Below, in pieces: positions 22,763 to 32,938 of a DNA stretch of 64,000 nucleotides. The notes beneath the pieces were generated by a model, which was not told where the DNA came from, ran no database searches, and saw nothing but the letters and a program-made list of their open reading frames with translations. Position 1 is the first letter of the stretch. Each line of letters starts with the position of its first letter. Origin of the DNA: Thinopyrum elongatum (lineage: Eukaryota > Streptophyta > Magnoliopsida > Poales > Poaceae); contig CM022303.1 of NCBI GenBank assembly GCA_011799875.1, positions 62,763,202 through 62,827,201 of the forward strand. Reading direction: 5' to 3'. The position numbers and the translations under genes are program-made.

Positions 22763-23480
22763 TATAAGTTTTTCCGTGCGTCCCGGTTCGTCGGTTGCTG
22801 CTGGGTGCGTTGCCGCTGCGTGATTCACGATCGAGAGAGAAAATTGTCGCGAGTCGTTCCGATAAAAAGGCAGTAGGAGCCCAGTTAGCCCAGTATCGGT
22901 GCCCCACTCTGTGTTGGGCCGGTTGGTAGAAAACGAGATAAAGAAAACGAACGCGGCTACTCGCTAAACTAGGCTTACCTCAGAAAAAAAAAAGGCACTT
23001 GTGTCTCCACGATTTCACTGGCGAGAATAGCGAGGCGCGGCCGCCTTCGCGAGTCAACCGTGCATCTGGCCGTCGCTGCCAGATTTGCGACTGCAGCACC
23101 TCGTCCCGTCATCCCCAAAATATATCCCAAGTAAGCCGTAAGTCATACTATGGTTTAATCTAAGTCGATGGGTGATGAACACTGCATTAGGTTAATATTT
23201 TAGACAATCTTTCTCTTTCTGAATCTTTGGGTATTTTAATGCCAAATCAAGCGCCATCCCTAATAGTACAGTAGTACTACTCAGTTAGGTTTGTATAGTT
23301 CTAATCAAATTAATAAGTTTAATGTGATACCCTGCCCGTAAGCCATTCTTTTCAATTCTAAAGTACCAATTCTTCATACTTGTGTGCTAGCTAGCTGTAC
23401 TAGCATATTTCATTTCAAGAAAGACCAAATGTATTGATGACAATAACAGTGGAGAATGATATCTTGAAGAGAATTAAGAT
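22763..23480. other. Unassigned intergenic sequence
   Basis: GC-rich to about 23130, then AT-rich. No convincing gene, terminal repeat or duplication seen. Confidence 0.4.
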
Positions 23481-23656
23481 CATAGATTAAAATTGCGGGC
23501 AAGAGGAAATCGCGTCATGAAAACAAATTGCGGCGTGATCTACGGCTATTGCGGCACGATCTCCCGCGATTTTGGGAACAAAACAAATCGCGGGGAGGAT
23601 TACATGCGGAGATAGCGCCGCGATCGCTATCTTTTCGCCCGCGATTTTAATCTATG
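23481..23656. mobile_element. hAT-type MITE with 8-bp target duplication
   Basis: A 176-bp element with inverted termini CATAGATTAAAATTGCGGGC / GCCCGCGATTTTAATCTATG (one mismatch in about 20), flanked on both sides by ATTAAGAT (23473-23480 and 23657-23664). The 8-bp duplication and CA start point to the hAT superfamily. The interior repeats CGCGAT/TGCGGC words. No coding capacity. Confidence 0.85.
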
Positions 23657-23939
23657 ATTAAGATACAAGTAAAATCTTCATTTTGAGAAATACAAGAGGG
23701 AAGGCCGTTTTTGCAAGAAGATGACGTCAAAATTTTGCTTTACTAGTACCTTTACTGTTTCATCATTAGTATTCAATATATCTTTCTCTAATAATAAAGC
23801 ACGGATTGAGTCTGTTGGGTTCACCGTCGCGGACTTTTTACACAAAGGTCTTTGTGGTTTTTAGGAATTAAACCCGCAGTCCCTTTTTAAGCGGATCTAA
23901 AAAAACATTTCGTTTTTGCACAAAACATCCTGTCGTTTG

Positions 23940-24410
23940 GAGTATTCAAACCGCGCCCCCTACAGAAAATAACCCATCTACCCGCACGACCCACGACCCC
24001 CAATCCCGTCTCCACCTCCAGCGCGCCGCTGCCCCCTGCCACGCTGTCGCACGCAGCCGGACTCCGCCTCTCCGTCCCGCCGCCAGAACCCACCCCGCCA
24101 TCGCGCAAGGGCGGCTTCGGAGCACGAGCGAGTACAGAGGGGGCCGGGACCAGAAGCAGGATGCGAAAGCTGGAGCGTCGCACGGCACCTTGCATCGGTC
24201 GTGTCCCTCACAGTCGCCTCGCTCCTCCGTGGCCTGCCTGCGTGAGCCCACGCTGGAGGATGACGCTGACCATGGCGCGGAGTCCAGCCGACGGGATCCG
24301 ACATGGTAGTCTTCTCCAAGGAGCGGTGGTCGATGCCGACGAGCAGAGGCCCTCGGTCGCCAGCCCTCCTACCGCTGCTATCCTCCACATCCCCGATGAA
24401 TAGGATCCAG
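23940..24410. other. GC-rich captured block in Helitron E
   Basis: A sharply GC-rich stretch inside AT-rich DNA, open in several frames on both strands. Composition resembles a grass gene 5' exon, so it may be a captured fragment. I recognise no domain. Confidence 0.35.
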
Positions 24411-25849
24411 AGAAGCACTGTGCGTTCTTCCTCCCTTATTTCTATGCGGATTATTAATAGATGATGTGATTGCTTTGTTATTTCATTCAATTAATAGCAA
24501 AATTGATGAGGTAATTGGAAGAATCGAGCAGCAATTTTTCTACAGATCTCGGCATTGATTTGGTCATCTCTGTCACTAGCAAGTTGCATAAGAAAGAGTG
24601 TGGCGTTGTAGAGGCGTGAATGAAAAAGTTAGTCTGGGAGACAGTTATAATTGTGAGTCCCTCAATTATAGAGCAGATCCAGGTGAAATTTCCTGCGCAT
24701 AGAAAGTCATATTGCTCTAATTTGGAGCATCAGCAACTCACTCCTCGAAGCAAAGGAAGGGTGTGATGACAAGGGCTGATTGTTGTTTAATCTCAGTTGA
24801 ATCATCTTTCTTGATAGGTAGTCTAAGACAAATTACCCTATCGCCTGGAGGTAAAGCAGTCTACTATGGCTTGACCAAAGCAGAGTGGCCTTACAGTTTC
24901 AGCTCGCACCATGGTTCTTGGGAAGCACTGGGGAGACAGCAAGCTGACACAGTGCCATTAAGAGTTGTTTTTATCAGTTTGTAATCTATGTCTTCAAATC
25001 ATTTTATTTTTACAAGCAAATCATATACATAGCAGTACAGTTTATAGTTAAAGCATAATTTTGATGCAAATCTATGCTAGCCATCGTCATTCAGCCAGCG
25101 AAGAGCTACACTACCTGAAGCCCCTCAATTGATAACATATACGTGAGTACTCTAAACCTCGGAAATTGCCTGGTCTATTCTTCAGCAATAGAAGATACAT
25201 TAACGTTTCCTTCGTTTCTGGAGATGAGCCTACATTTTTATATGCTAACGTAGATGTTCATGAGAACATAAAAAGCACCATCAATTGTAACACGTATTTT
25301 TAGTTTTACTGATTTGTCTGCAGGATGAATTTGTGCATTATCAATTCAAGAAACGGGGGTACTGTTTGGTAAAGCCACTGTTGAGATGTTTCCCCAAATG
25401 ACAGGATACAACCACCATATTTTTTATCCTCTGCATTAGTTTCAGTTTATTGCAGTATTGTTAGACATTTTCCTGTAGTAAAGGTAAGTACAGGTGATCC
25501 CTTTTAATTAGTGCAAGTTTTTTCTGTAAATGGTAGAAATGTATTTCTTCTGATATTATGTATTAGAGCAATCCATGTTTTGTTCTTGGCACTATACAAG
25601 TGCATCTCCTTTACCGTAATAGCTAGATGCTCTTAATTTTCTTATGAGTGTGATGAATCAGTGTAATTATATGATTATTGGAGCCCACATATAATTCTCA
25701 ACAAGGCAGTATGTGCTACTGTTTTCCATTTATGATAGACAATAGTAGAAAGAAATCTGGTCCAAAAGTATGTGGTGTACAGTTCATAAAAAACTAATTA
25801 CCCTATCACCATTATGGTAGGATCAAATTCATTGCCTAGCTGCACTAGC
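24411..25849. other. Helitron E interior, unassigned
   Basis: Ordinary AT-rich sequence with only short ORFs. A 73-codon frame at 24763-24984 has no recognisable domain. Confidence 0.4.
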
Positions 25850-26050
25850 ATGGCTTCAGCGACGGTGCTGGAGCTACCACTGCTTGCGCCTCTGGCCACG
25901 CCAGCCGTGATGTTCTACATGCTGATCAACGTGATGTTGTCAGCCATCTAGATTTTTTGCAGTTAGCTCGGCAACTTCCAGCCCCCCACCGCCTTTCTCG
26001 TCAGCCACGACACCTAGGTTTTCGTCTATGCCTCATTGGATGCACTTCCA
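25850..26050 (+). pseudogene. MATE (DTX) transporter fragment captured in Helitron E
   Basis: From an ATG at 25850 the frame reads PLLAPLATPAVMFYMLINVM, then, through stops at TAG codons, IFCS, LGN and VFVYA. This matches in order and spacing the first two transmembrane helices of plant MATE/DTX efflux proteins (PAV..YM.N......QIF..HLGN........VFAYG). Three in-frame TAG codons occur, at least one explained by CAG to TAG (the Q of QIF). Only about 65 codons of a roughly 480-residue family are present. MATE proteins export organic cations, flavonoids or citrate across membranes; this piece cannot function. Alternative: chance similarity, judged unlikely. Confidence 0.55.
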
Positions 26051-27068
26051 TCGTATATAATGTTAGATATACACAAACATAGATACATATATGATCTTCC
26101 ACCTCGGCTCATGTACTGATAAGATTTGTGTTGATACATGATTCTCAACAAAGTATACTACCAAACTTTTTCACGAAAAGTGTAGTACCAGTTGGTGTGA
26201 TATCATGTCCTCAGCAACGCCCCCGATGGAACGACCACGACCATGTTGTTGCCTGGAGTCTTTTTTCATGATGATGTCGCTATTCGTCATCCCACAGTTT
26301 ATGCGGTGGAGCGTCAAACACCTCAGCGTGTTACAGGAGAAGACCATGAAGATCGGCAAGAAAGATGTAGGTGGTGTGCTTGAATTCTTCTAGGATTTTT
26401 GAACGAGCGATTGATTTTTTTCCCGCTATCTCATGTCATATCAATTTGTGTTGCATTGCACATGTGTCATACAGGTTCATCAAGGAAGGTGCAGCACTGT
26501 GATGTGAGTTGAACACAAGCATGGCCTACAATCGACGCCCACCATCCATGTGCCTTGCAAGCAGCAATTGTTCACATTCTTGATATTTGTCAGTGCCCTC
26601 TTCTCATCTATCCCGACAATCTCGGTAACTATCACTCGAGTTACAACAATTCCAAGCTTTTTTCTGTATCTGCAATTGGGTGGACTATGGTATGAGTCAG
26701 TTTATAAGCAACCATGGTGTACATGAATCTCTGTTGGTGTGAACTGTCAAAAGCATTTCCTACTATTGCTACCTCTGTTTCATCTTCTAAATCTAGAGTC
26801 TAGACTTGGATATTATCTAGCAACAATCTGCTCATGAGAAAAGTATGGCTGAGAGTAATACTGGATGTATGCATAATACCGGGACAAGATATTTACCTGC
26901 CATTATCCCAGAAGGGAAAACATAATACTAAACTGCCATAAAAAATATGTGAGGGCTTAGATCATCGTTGAGGTCAAATTTGTATCTTTATTATCATCCT
27001 AATAAAACATGGTTTTGCTAATTGACTGTATCTTATTTCACAAATGTTTGCAATGGTAAAGATAGTGC
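26051..27068. other. Helitron E interior, possible further genic remnants
   Basis: A 62-codon ORF at 26205-26393 and mixed sequence after it may be remnants of captured genes, but no family is recognised. Confidence 0.3.
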
Positions 27069-27194
27069 CACTAGTAGAAAACAGGGCTTTCATCACAGCC
27101 GGATCGGAGCATTAGTCCCGGTTCGAGCGGCTAGGGCGCTGGGCAGGCATTAGTCCCGGTTCAAATGGGACCATTAGTCCCAGTTTGAGCCACG

Positions 27195-27345
27195 AACCGA
27201 GACTAAAGGGTGCGATGCCCTTTAGTCCCGGTTCGTGGCTCGAACCGGGACTAAAGGACCTTTAGTCCCGGTTCGAGCCACGAACCGGGACTAAAGGGGT
27301 TGAGGCTTTAGTCCCGGTTCGTGGCTCCAACCGGGACTAAAGGGG
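27195..27345. repeat. Hairpin-forming subterminal repeats of CACTA F
   Basis: Three successive stem-loops of CCTTTAGTCCCGGTTCG / CGAACCGGGACTAAAGG, with arms also pairing between loops. A transcript would fold into long dsRNA, a plausible source of siRNA. Confidence 0.85.
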
Positions 27346-27463
27346 TTTTGAAATTTGTTTTTTGTTTTTCCATTTGTTCTTTGTGTTTAGTTTCTGTTTT
27401 AAATTGCTTATATCTTTTAGGATATTTGATGTTTTTGAGTGATTCTTTTTGCATTAGATTCAA

Positions 27464-28296
27464 AATTTTGTCTAGTTTCTGTTTGTGCCATTATATTTCA
27501 AATTTGAATGATTTAAATATGAATTTATTTAAATTTGCTTCAAACCCTAGATTGTGAATAATTTGAGTTTAAAAATAGTTTTAAATTTAATTCTTTTTGC
27601 TCCTAGTCACATGTTAGATTCTTTTCACCCACATAGCATGTGCAAAAAAGTTGAGAGGGTTGCGGTAAAAACTGGATGCACTTCGTGTACAAAATGGACA
27701 ATCTCTTTTGAAGTATCAGGGTTTCGGACGAAAACTCATCTGTTACAAAGGCATTTCATTTTTTTAAACTTATTTCAACTCCAGACTTTTTGTGCGTTCA
27801 GTATGCACCATTCGAAGCCACGTCATCAATTTTCAACCCTTTCTGACTTCATTTGCTATTTTTCATGCATTTACTATTTTTTTGAGCTAAATGAACTTGA
27901 AATTGAAAAACACTACAAATGAACTCTGAAAAGGTTGAAAGTTGGCATGGTATCATCATTTCACCCACATAGCATGTGCAAAAAAGTTGAGAGGGTTACG
28001 GCAAAAACTGGATGCACTTCGTGTACAAAATGGACAATCTCTTTCGAAGTATCAGGGTTTCGCACGAAAACTCATCTGTTACAAAGGCATTTCATTTTTT
28101 TTAAACTTATTTTGTGCCATGAAAATGAGGAGGTCATTGAATTTTGTCTAGTTTCTGTTTGTGCCATTAGTTTTCAAATTTGAATGATTTAAATATGAAT
28201 TTGTTCAAATTTGCTTCAAACCCTAGATTGTGAATAATTTGAGTTTAAAAATAGTTTTTAATTTAATTCTTTTTGCTCCTAGTCACATGTTAGATT
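27464..28296. repeat. Interspersed direct repeats in CACTA F
   Basis: Two modules are each present twice. Module 1 is 27464-27620 and 28141-28296 (TTGTCTAGTTTCTGTTTGTG...). Module 2 is 27622-27776 and 27959-28112 (TTTCACCCACATAGCATGTG...). Copies differ by a few per cent. Confidence 0.85.
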
Positions 28297-29261
28297 GTTG
28301 TCACAGTAAGATTTTTTTGGTTATTTTTAGAATAATTTATATTATGATTTTAATTAAAAAAGTACTGTTTTGCTTATATAGTTGTTTTAGTACTTTAATT
28401 GTTGTTTTCAATTATTTTTAGTTAATTCTTTCTGTAGATTTTAACATGTTGTAGTATGCTTCTGTTAGACAATAGTAGATAAATTTTTATAATTAATTAA
28501 TATTAATTTTGGTAAAGTTTTGTATTAGTAGTTGTTTAGCCTTTAATAATAGTTGATAGAATTAGTTTTGCTATATTAAAAGTAATTCTTTTTGCCACTT
28601 TAATAGAACGTGACTCTGACTTGGTTAACCTTAGTTGTGACACTGGCTGAGACGGTGCTAGCAAATGTAGTCGACGGTAGGATTGGATGGACACCATCCC
28701 GGACTAAAGAGGTTCAAACTCTACCACCCCTCCCCCCCCCCAGTGTATCGCCATTTCAGTTTTGTAAAAAACAAAAAAAATGATAAAAACTTCAAAAATT
28801 AAAATCCTTCGAGATGTAGTTACGTTACTACATCTACTAGTTAGGAAAATTAAAAAACTTAAATTTGAACATGTTTTGCAAAAAAGTGTTATGAAAAAGT
28901 AAAACGACCATATCTTTTGCATACGATGTCGAAAAAATACGCATAATATATCAAAAAAATCAGCACGAAAATCCGCATCCGATTTCGACACCATAGGTGG
29001 TGTTGCAAATTTTAGAATCCTCAAATTCTTAAAGAAAAAAAAGTTATGCTCAAATTTAGTTTTTTTGAATTTTGGTCAAACTATGGTCAAACTACTTATT
29101 CAAGAAATATTAGTGTTACTAAATAATTATTGTTTTTTAGAATAATAGTTTCAAACTCAAACGGTGCTTAATGCTCAAGTTCAACTCCTAAGGGTTAATA
29201 GGATTGACAGCTTAGTATTGTCAGGAAAACAACAAGTGCAGACTTGGAAACTAGGGGGAAT

Positions 29262-29332
29262 AGAACTCGAAAGTTAAGCGTGCTCAGGCTGAAGTAGTGA
29301 GAGGATGGGTGACCGGCTTCTGAAGCAGTGTG
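29262..29332 (+). pseudogene. 5S rRNA-like segment within CACTA F
   Basis: AGAACTCGAAAGTTAAGCG, TGCT, AGTAGTGAGAGGATGGGTGACC follow the middle and 3' half of plant 5S rRNA in order and spacing. Box A (AGTTAAGCGTGCT, 29272-29284) is perfect, the intermediate element (GATGGGTGAC, about 29304-29313) is perfect, and box C is partly changed. The 5' third and the 3' end of a 120-nt 5S gene are missing, so no rRNA is made. The internal RNA polymerase III promoter core is what survives. Confidence 0.7.
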
Positions 29333-31808
29333 GAGGGAGGGGTGATTAGAAATTAAATTGTCAAATAATTCAAAGATTTGAAAATCAGAAAAAAAAAATT
29401 CAAAAAAAAAATTTCAAATTTTTTTTTTCAAAAAAAATTCCTAACACCAACCGGGACTAAAGGTCCTCCAGCCCCGCTCCAGCAGGCGGCCATGTGGAGC
29501 CCCTTTAGTCCCGGTTCGTAAGCGAACCGGGACTAAAGGTTAGAGGCTTTAGTCCCGACCCTTTTGTCCCGGTTCCAGAACCGGGACAAAAGCCCTGTTT
29601 TCTACTAGTGTGCATAGTGCCAATGTCGTACCTCATCTATTCTATCTGTGTTGCATCGTCTCTTTATTTTGAATAGATGGGTTTATTTTGATTTATGAAC
29701 CAGCAGTTAACTTTGTCTGTTTCTGGATTCTGAATGCTATCTCTGGAGATCACGTGTCGTTCATGTATTGCAATTGATGCATCATTTTATTTCTATGTTT
29801 TATTTTATAGTTGCATATACTGTAGTGAATTCCACTGATAGGTCAACAGAAAGAGTAGACCTAGAGATAATTTAAAATATATTCTGATTACTGGTTACAT
29901 ACACTGTAGGTATGCCCTTTGTTCAGTTGGGATCAAACTTTGTTAGTTCAGTTCACATGCTCTGTTAGAGACCAACCCCAGTGTGTATGCTACAACTAGT
30001 GAAAGAGGTTTGTTGCCTTGATTTTTATAATTCAATTAATTTGTATTAATTTGTTGGCATCATCACACGAGGTAAATGCAGAATTATACTTTCTATTCCC
30101 GTGCCTTCTATTAAAACCATGCAGATGCTTCAATCGTCGTTGTTCATACATTTTGACTAACGTCAAGCCTCTTCTGTGAGGCACACATAGTTTGGGAGTA
30201 TGTCTATGGCAATTTATCTATTGCCGTGATTGAAGACACATTTTTAAATTGAACAAAACAAATTATATGAGAGGCATATGTTTTGTTTTTGCTGTTTCAA
30301 ACTACAGAGAGCCTTGCAAAATTCCTGGACTCTGTTTCCTCTTGGAACTCTCCTAACTATGCATTCTTGATCACTGTCGAACATTGCTCGGCAGACTTCT
30401 CTGTTTACAAACTCTATTTTTTTCTAGGTTTTCTTGTGAAAATTGATGATACCCCAATGTAGAGCCTTACGTGTTCAGTTTAGGTAACGTGCCTTCTTAT
30501 ATTGTTACCTTGAAATAACAACTGTAGCCTTGTTGCTGGTTGACAGATTTCAGACGATAACCTAAATGTAGGCATTGAACACAACAAGGTCAGGATACGA
30601 TAATGGCCCAAGGTCGTGCCGACAAATCTGAAAATACTGTAGAACAAAATAATAATCTGGCAATGGCCCAAGAGAGCTGTTAGTTCTTGGATTTTTACAC
30701 CCTCATGTTAATACTTAACTGTTACAATTTTTATTGTTCTTCTCATTATATGTACCTAATAATGATTTAGTTCATTTCTGGATGCTTGGACTAAATTGCG
30801 CTGCCTACTTTCTGTAGCTTACAGCCTTCCGCTTCGTAAGGAATTGGAGCACTACACTCCCATTTGTTAATTGTTACGCATGGTGTACGCCTGTACGAGT
30901 ACTCAATGTTGTTGTCTGATCTCTGTACATTTGTTTGAGCGCCACACGATCTCATGAAAGATTTGTATTGGTCATCTTAGTCCAAACTGATGATGCTGTG
31001 TTTTTTTTTCGTACGACCTAGAGTAGATATGGTTCCACTATCAAAAGATACGGAACGACACAGACCAGTAGCGTCGTGGCATAAAACCAGAAAAAAAAGA
31101 TAGTCTAAAACAAAGGTTCGACCAGCTCAGACTGATGATGATGTGTGCTCCACGCTTCAGTACACTTACACTTCTCAAGTTTTTTCTTTGCGTGTCAATG
31201 GCAGCGACCATTCTGCTGCGCAACAAGAGAATCTGTCTGTATAAAGTTCAAGAGCTAAGTCCTGAAATTCCTGGCAGGAACCGAAAATAGGACTACTTAG
31301 TATACACTTTCATGCTTTTATTTTCTAATATTAAAAAAAATGGTTTGCAGAGAAGTGTTCAGTGACTTACATAACTTTAGTGAGCCGATGGAGCGTTTGA
31401 CTGGAATTTACAGTTGCACTATTACATGATCTGATTAGGAAGAGAATAAAGAGGAGGGAATGGCAAATGAAGGAGTGAGCCGATTGGAAGGGTGCCGAGT
31501 ATGGTGCATACATGTCAGTGATGGTAGTCAGAACTTGATGCTGAGTGCTGATGGCATGGTTACGAGTTTGGAATTCAAAGTGTGGGCGTGGGAGGGTTAC
31601 GAATGACACGTGCCATTGATGGTGATAATGTGCTTTGATTGGAGAGACAGGGACAGTGGATAAAGGAAGAAGTAGAAGGGTGATTGGTGCCAAAGCAGTA
31701 GAAGATAATGTCCCCGTGAAATTAGATTAAAAAAATGTTGCATAGTGGCACGTGGAGCAGGTTATATTTCATTTTTCGCCCGGTGCAACGCACGGGCATT
31801 TGTACTAG

Positions 31809-31891
31809 TTATTACTAAATAGCATATGAAATACCACTCATTTGAAATTATACAATCATCCAAGAGTATGCTTAGCTATATTATGTTTTAG
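31809..31891. other. Flank between Helitron E and the MATH ORF
   Basis: 83 AT-rich bases after the Helitron CTAG|T terminus, likely old 3' flank of the MATH gene. Confidence 0.4.
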
Positions 31892-32404
31892 TTACACGGT
31901 CCTTTCTAAAGTTTTGGGCCCCAGTTTGCATTTCGCACTGGGCCCCGAATTTCTGGAGACAGCCTGATCCTCGAGGTAATTCTCCCTGTCCAGATCGTCA
32001 AGTTTCATGAATTTGTCCCAGGCTCGACCACTGCCCTTGAAGCAGTGTTCTTTTTCTGATAGAATGCACGACGGCTGCCCAGCCTTGTCGAGTATGCTCA
32101 ACCTGTAAGTTGCCATGGCGTCGCCGGTCTTGACATGGCTGTCCTTCATTAGATAGAGGGAGATATGGCCCTCGGCCTTCTCTGTGTCGCCGTTCGGGTA
32201 ACACATGATATGCCAGTCGTGACCACCGACGCCGAACGGGCTTGACAGGACTGCGGTGCCATTGGCTGCCTTCTCCCTGACTCGAGTGAACCCGTCGACC
32301 CTCAAGACATGCGAACCCGTCGCCTGCCTCGCCGCAACGGTGGAGGCGGTGATCTGCCGGCGGCCAGCGCCACGCAGGGCAGACAAGAGCGTGGCCGTCG
32401 TCAT
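31892..32404 (-). CDS. MATH-domain protein, truncated (MATH-BTB family)
   Basis: A 170-codon ORF. After about 28 residues of low-complexity N-terminus comes a MATH domain (about residues 29-145: GSHVLRVDGFTRV, FGVGGHDWHIMCYPNG, HISLYLMKDS, FMKLDDLDRENYLEDQ). In grasses this architecture belongs to the large MATH-BTB family, substrate adaptors of CUL3 ubiquitin ligases. The family normally continues with DDC..I.CDV and a BTB domain; here sequence diverges right after YLED and stops 26 residues later, so the BTB half (about 190 residues) is missing. It may be a pseudogene or a MATH-only protein. Helitron E ends 83 bases beyond the stop. The start was chosen as the first ATG, with TATA-like sequences 50-65 bases upstream. 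Confidence 0.7.
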   Translation of the reverse strand: MTTATLLSALRGAGRRQITASTVAARQATGSHVLRVDGFTRVREKAANGTAVLSSPFGVGGHDWHIMCYPNGDTEKAEGHISLYLMKDSHVKTGDAMATYRLSILDKAGQPSCILSEKEHCFKGSGRAWDKFMKLDDLDRENYLEDQAVSRNSGPSAKCKLGPKTLERTV

Positions 32405-32449
32405 GGCGGCAGGCCAACGGACGGGGACGATCGACTACGGCTTTGCAGA

Positions 32450-32475
32450 TCGTATATACAGTGGTGCATATATGT
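32450..32475 (-). promoter_or_regulatory. Possible TATA boxes of the MATH ORF
   Basis: On the minus strand GTATATAC (about 32451-32460) and CATATATG (about 32465-32474) lie 50-70 bases before the ATG at 32404. Position is tight for a plant 5' UTR, so this is tentative. Confidence 0.3.
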
Positions 32476-32858
32476 GCGGCAAATTAAATCAGCATGCAGC
32501 TCGTGTGTCTAGCTTATATAGCTACTAGCTAATTCAATGGGGCTGGTAGATATATACTCTTTTGATAAGAGAACCCACGTATTACGACAGACCAGATCGT
32601 AGGCAAGGTCATGACTTGGGCTACAATTAATTGGCAGCCATTTTTTTCTACACGTTCAAAAAAGTCTTTACCAGAAAAGATATCGTTTTTCTTCTTCTTG
32701 AAACACCTGTTTATAATGTGCATGAAAATATTTTATCCCTAGAATATTGGTTGATTCGAGATGTGCTTCCTAAATCCTTATATTGGACTGGAATCTCCTA
32801 TGCTCTTGCTCCGTGGGATAGAGATGGATATGGCTGAAATTAAAACTCGAAATTTATA

Positions 32859-32936
32859 CTACCTCCGTCTGGAATTAACTATCGCTGAACGAGTGAATCT
32901 AGAAACAATTCGACGGTTAATTCCGGACGAAGGGAG
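32859..32936. mobile_element. Short Stowaway MITE
   Basis: Termini CTACCTCCGTCTGGAATTAAC and GTTAATTCCGGACGAAGGGAG are inverted repeats, flanked by TA on both sides (32857-32858, 32937-32938). At 78 bp it is a shortened member of the Tc1/mariner-derived Stowaway group. Confidence 0.85.
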
Positions 32937-32938
32937 TA

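Larger units (their letters stand above)
27069..29610. mobile_element. Non-autonomous CACTA transposon F
   Basis: Termini CACTAGTAGAAAACAGGGCTTT at 27069 and its inverted copy ending ...TCTACTAGTG at 29610. A TGC triplet is duplicated on both sides (27066-27068 and 29611-29613). Subterminal repeats with TTTAGTCCCGGTTCG and its complement occupy 27110-27345 and 29445-29590. The 2542-bp interior has direct repeats and a 5S rRNA-like segment and no transposase. It is inserted in Helitron E. Confidence 0.9.
23781..31808 (+). mobile_element. Helitron E (non-autonomous, carries captured sequence)
   Basis: The 5' end reads A|TCTTTCTCTAATAATAAAGC at 23781. The 3' end has a hairpin (GCCCGGTGC AA GCACGGGC-type, 31778-31797) eleven bases before CTAG at 31805-31808, followed by T. 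An A-T insertion point and no target duplication fit Helitrons. The interior has no Rep-helicase, holds a MATE-transporter fragment, a GC-rich block and a nested CACTA (27069-29610). The 3' end lies 83 bases from the end of the MATH-domain ORF. Confidence 0.75.

Noticed and set aside
23887..24490. Overlapping ORFs up to 170 codons near the Helitron 5' end
   Set aside because: Three frames are open together on one strand and others on the opposite strand, a composition effect; reported only as a GC-rich block.
29262..29332. Functional 5S rRNA gene
   Set aside because: Only the middle and part of the 3' half is present, box C is altered and no T-run terminator sits at the proper place; kept as a 5S-like segment.
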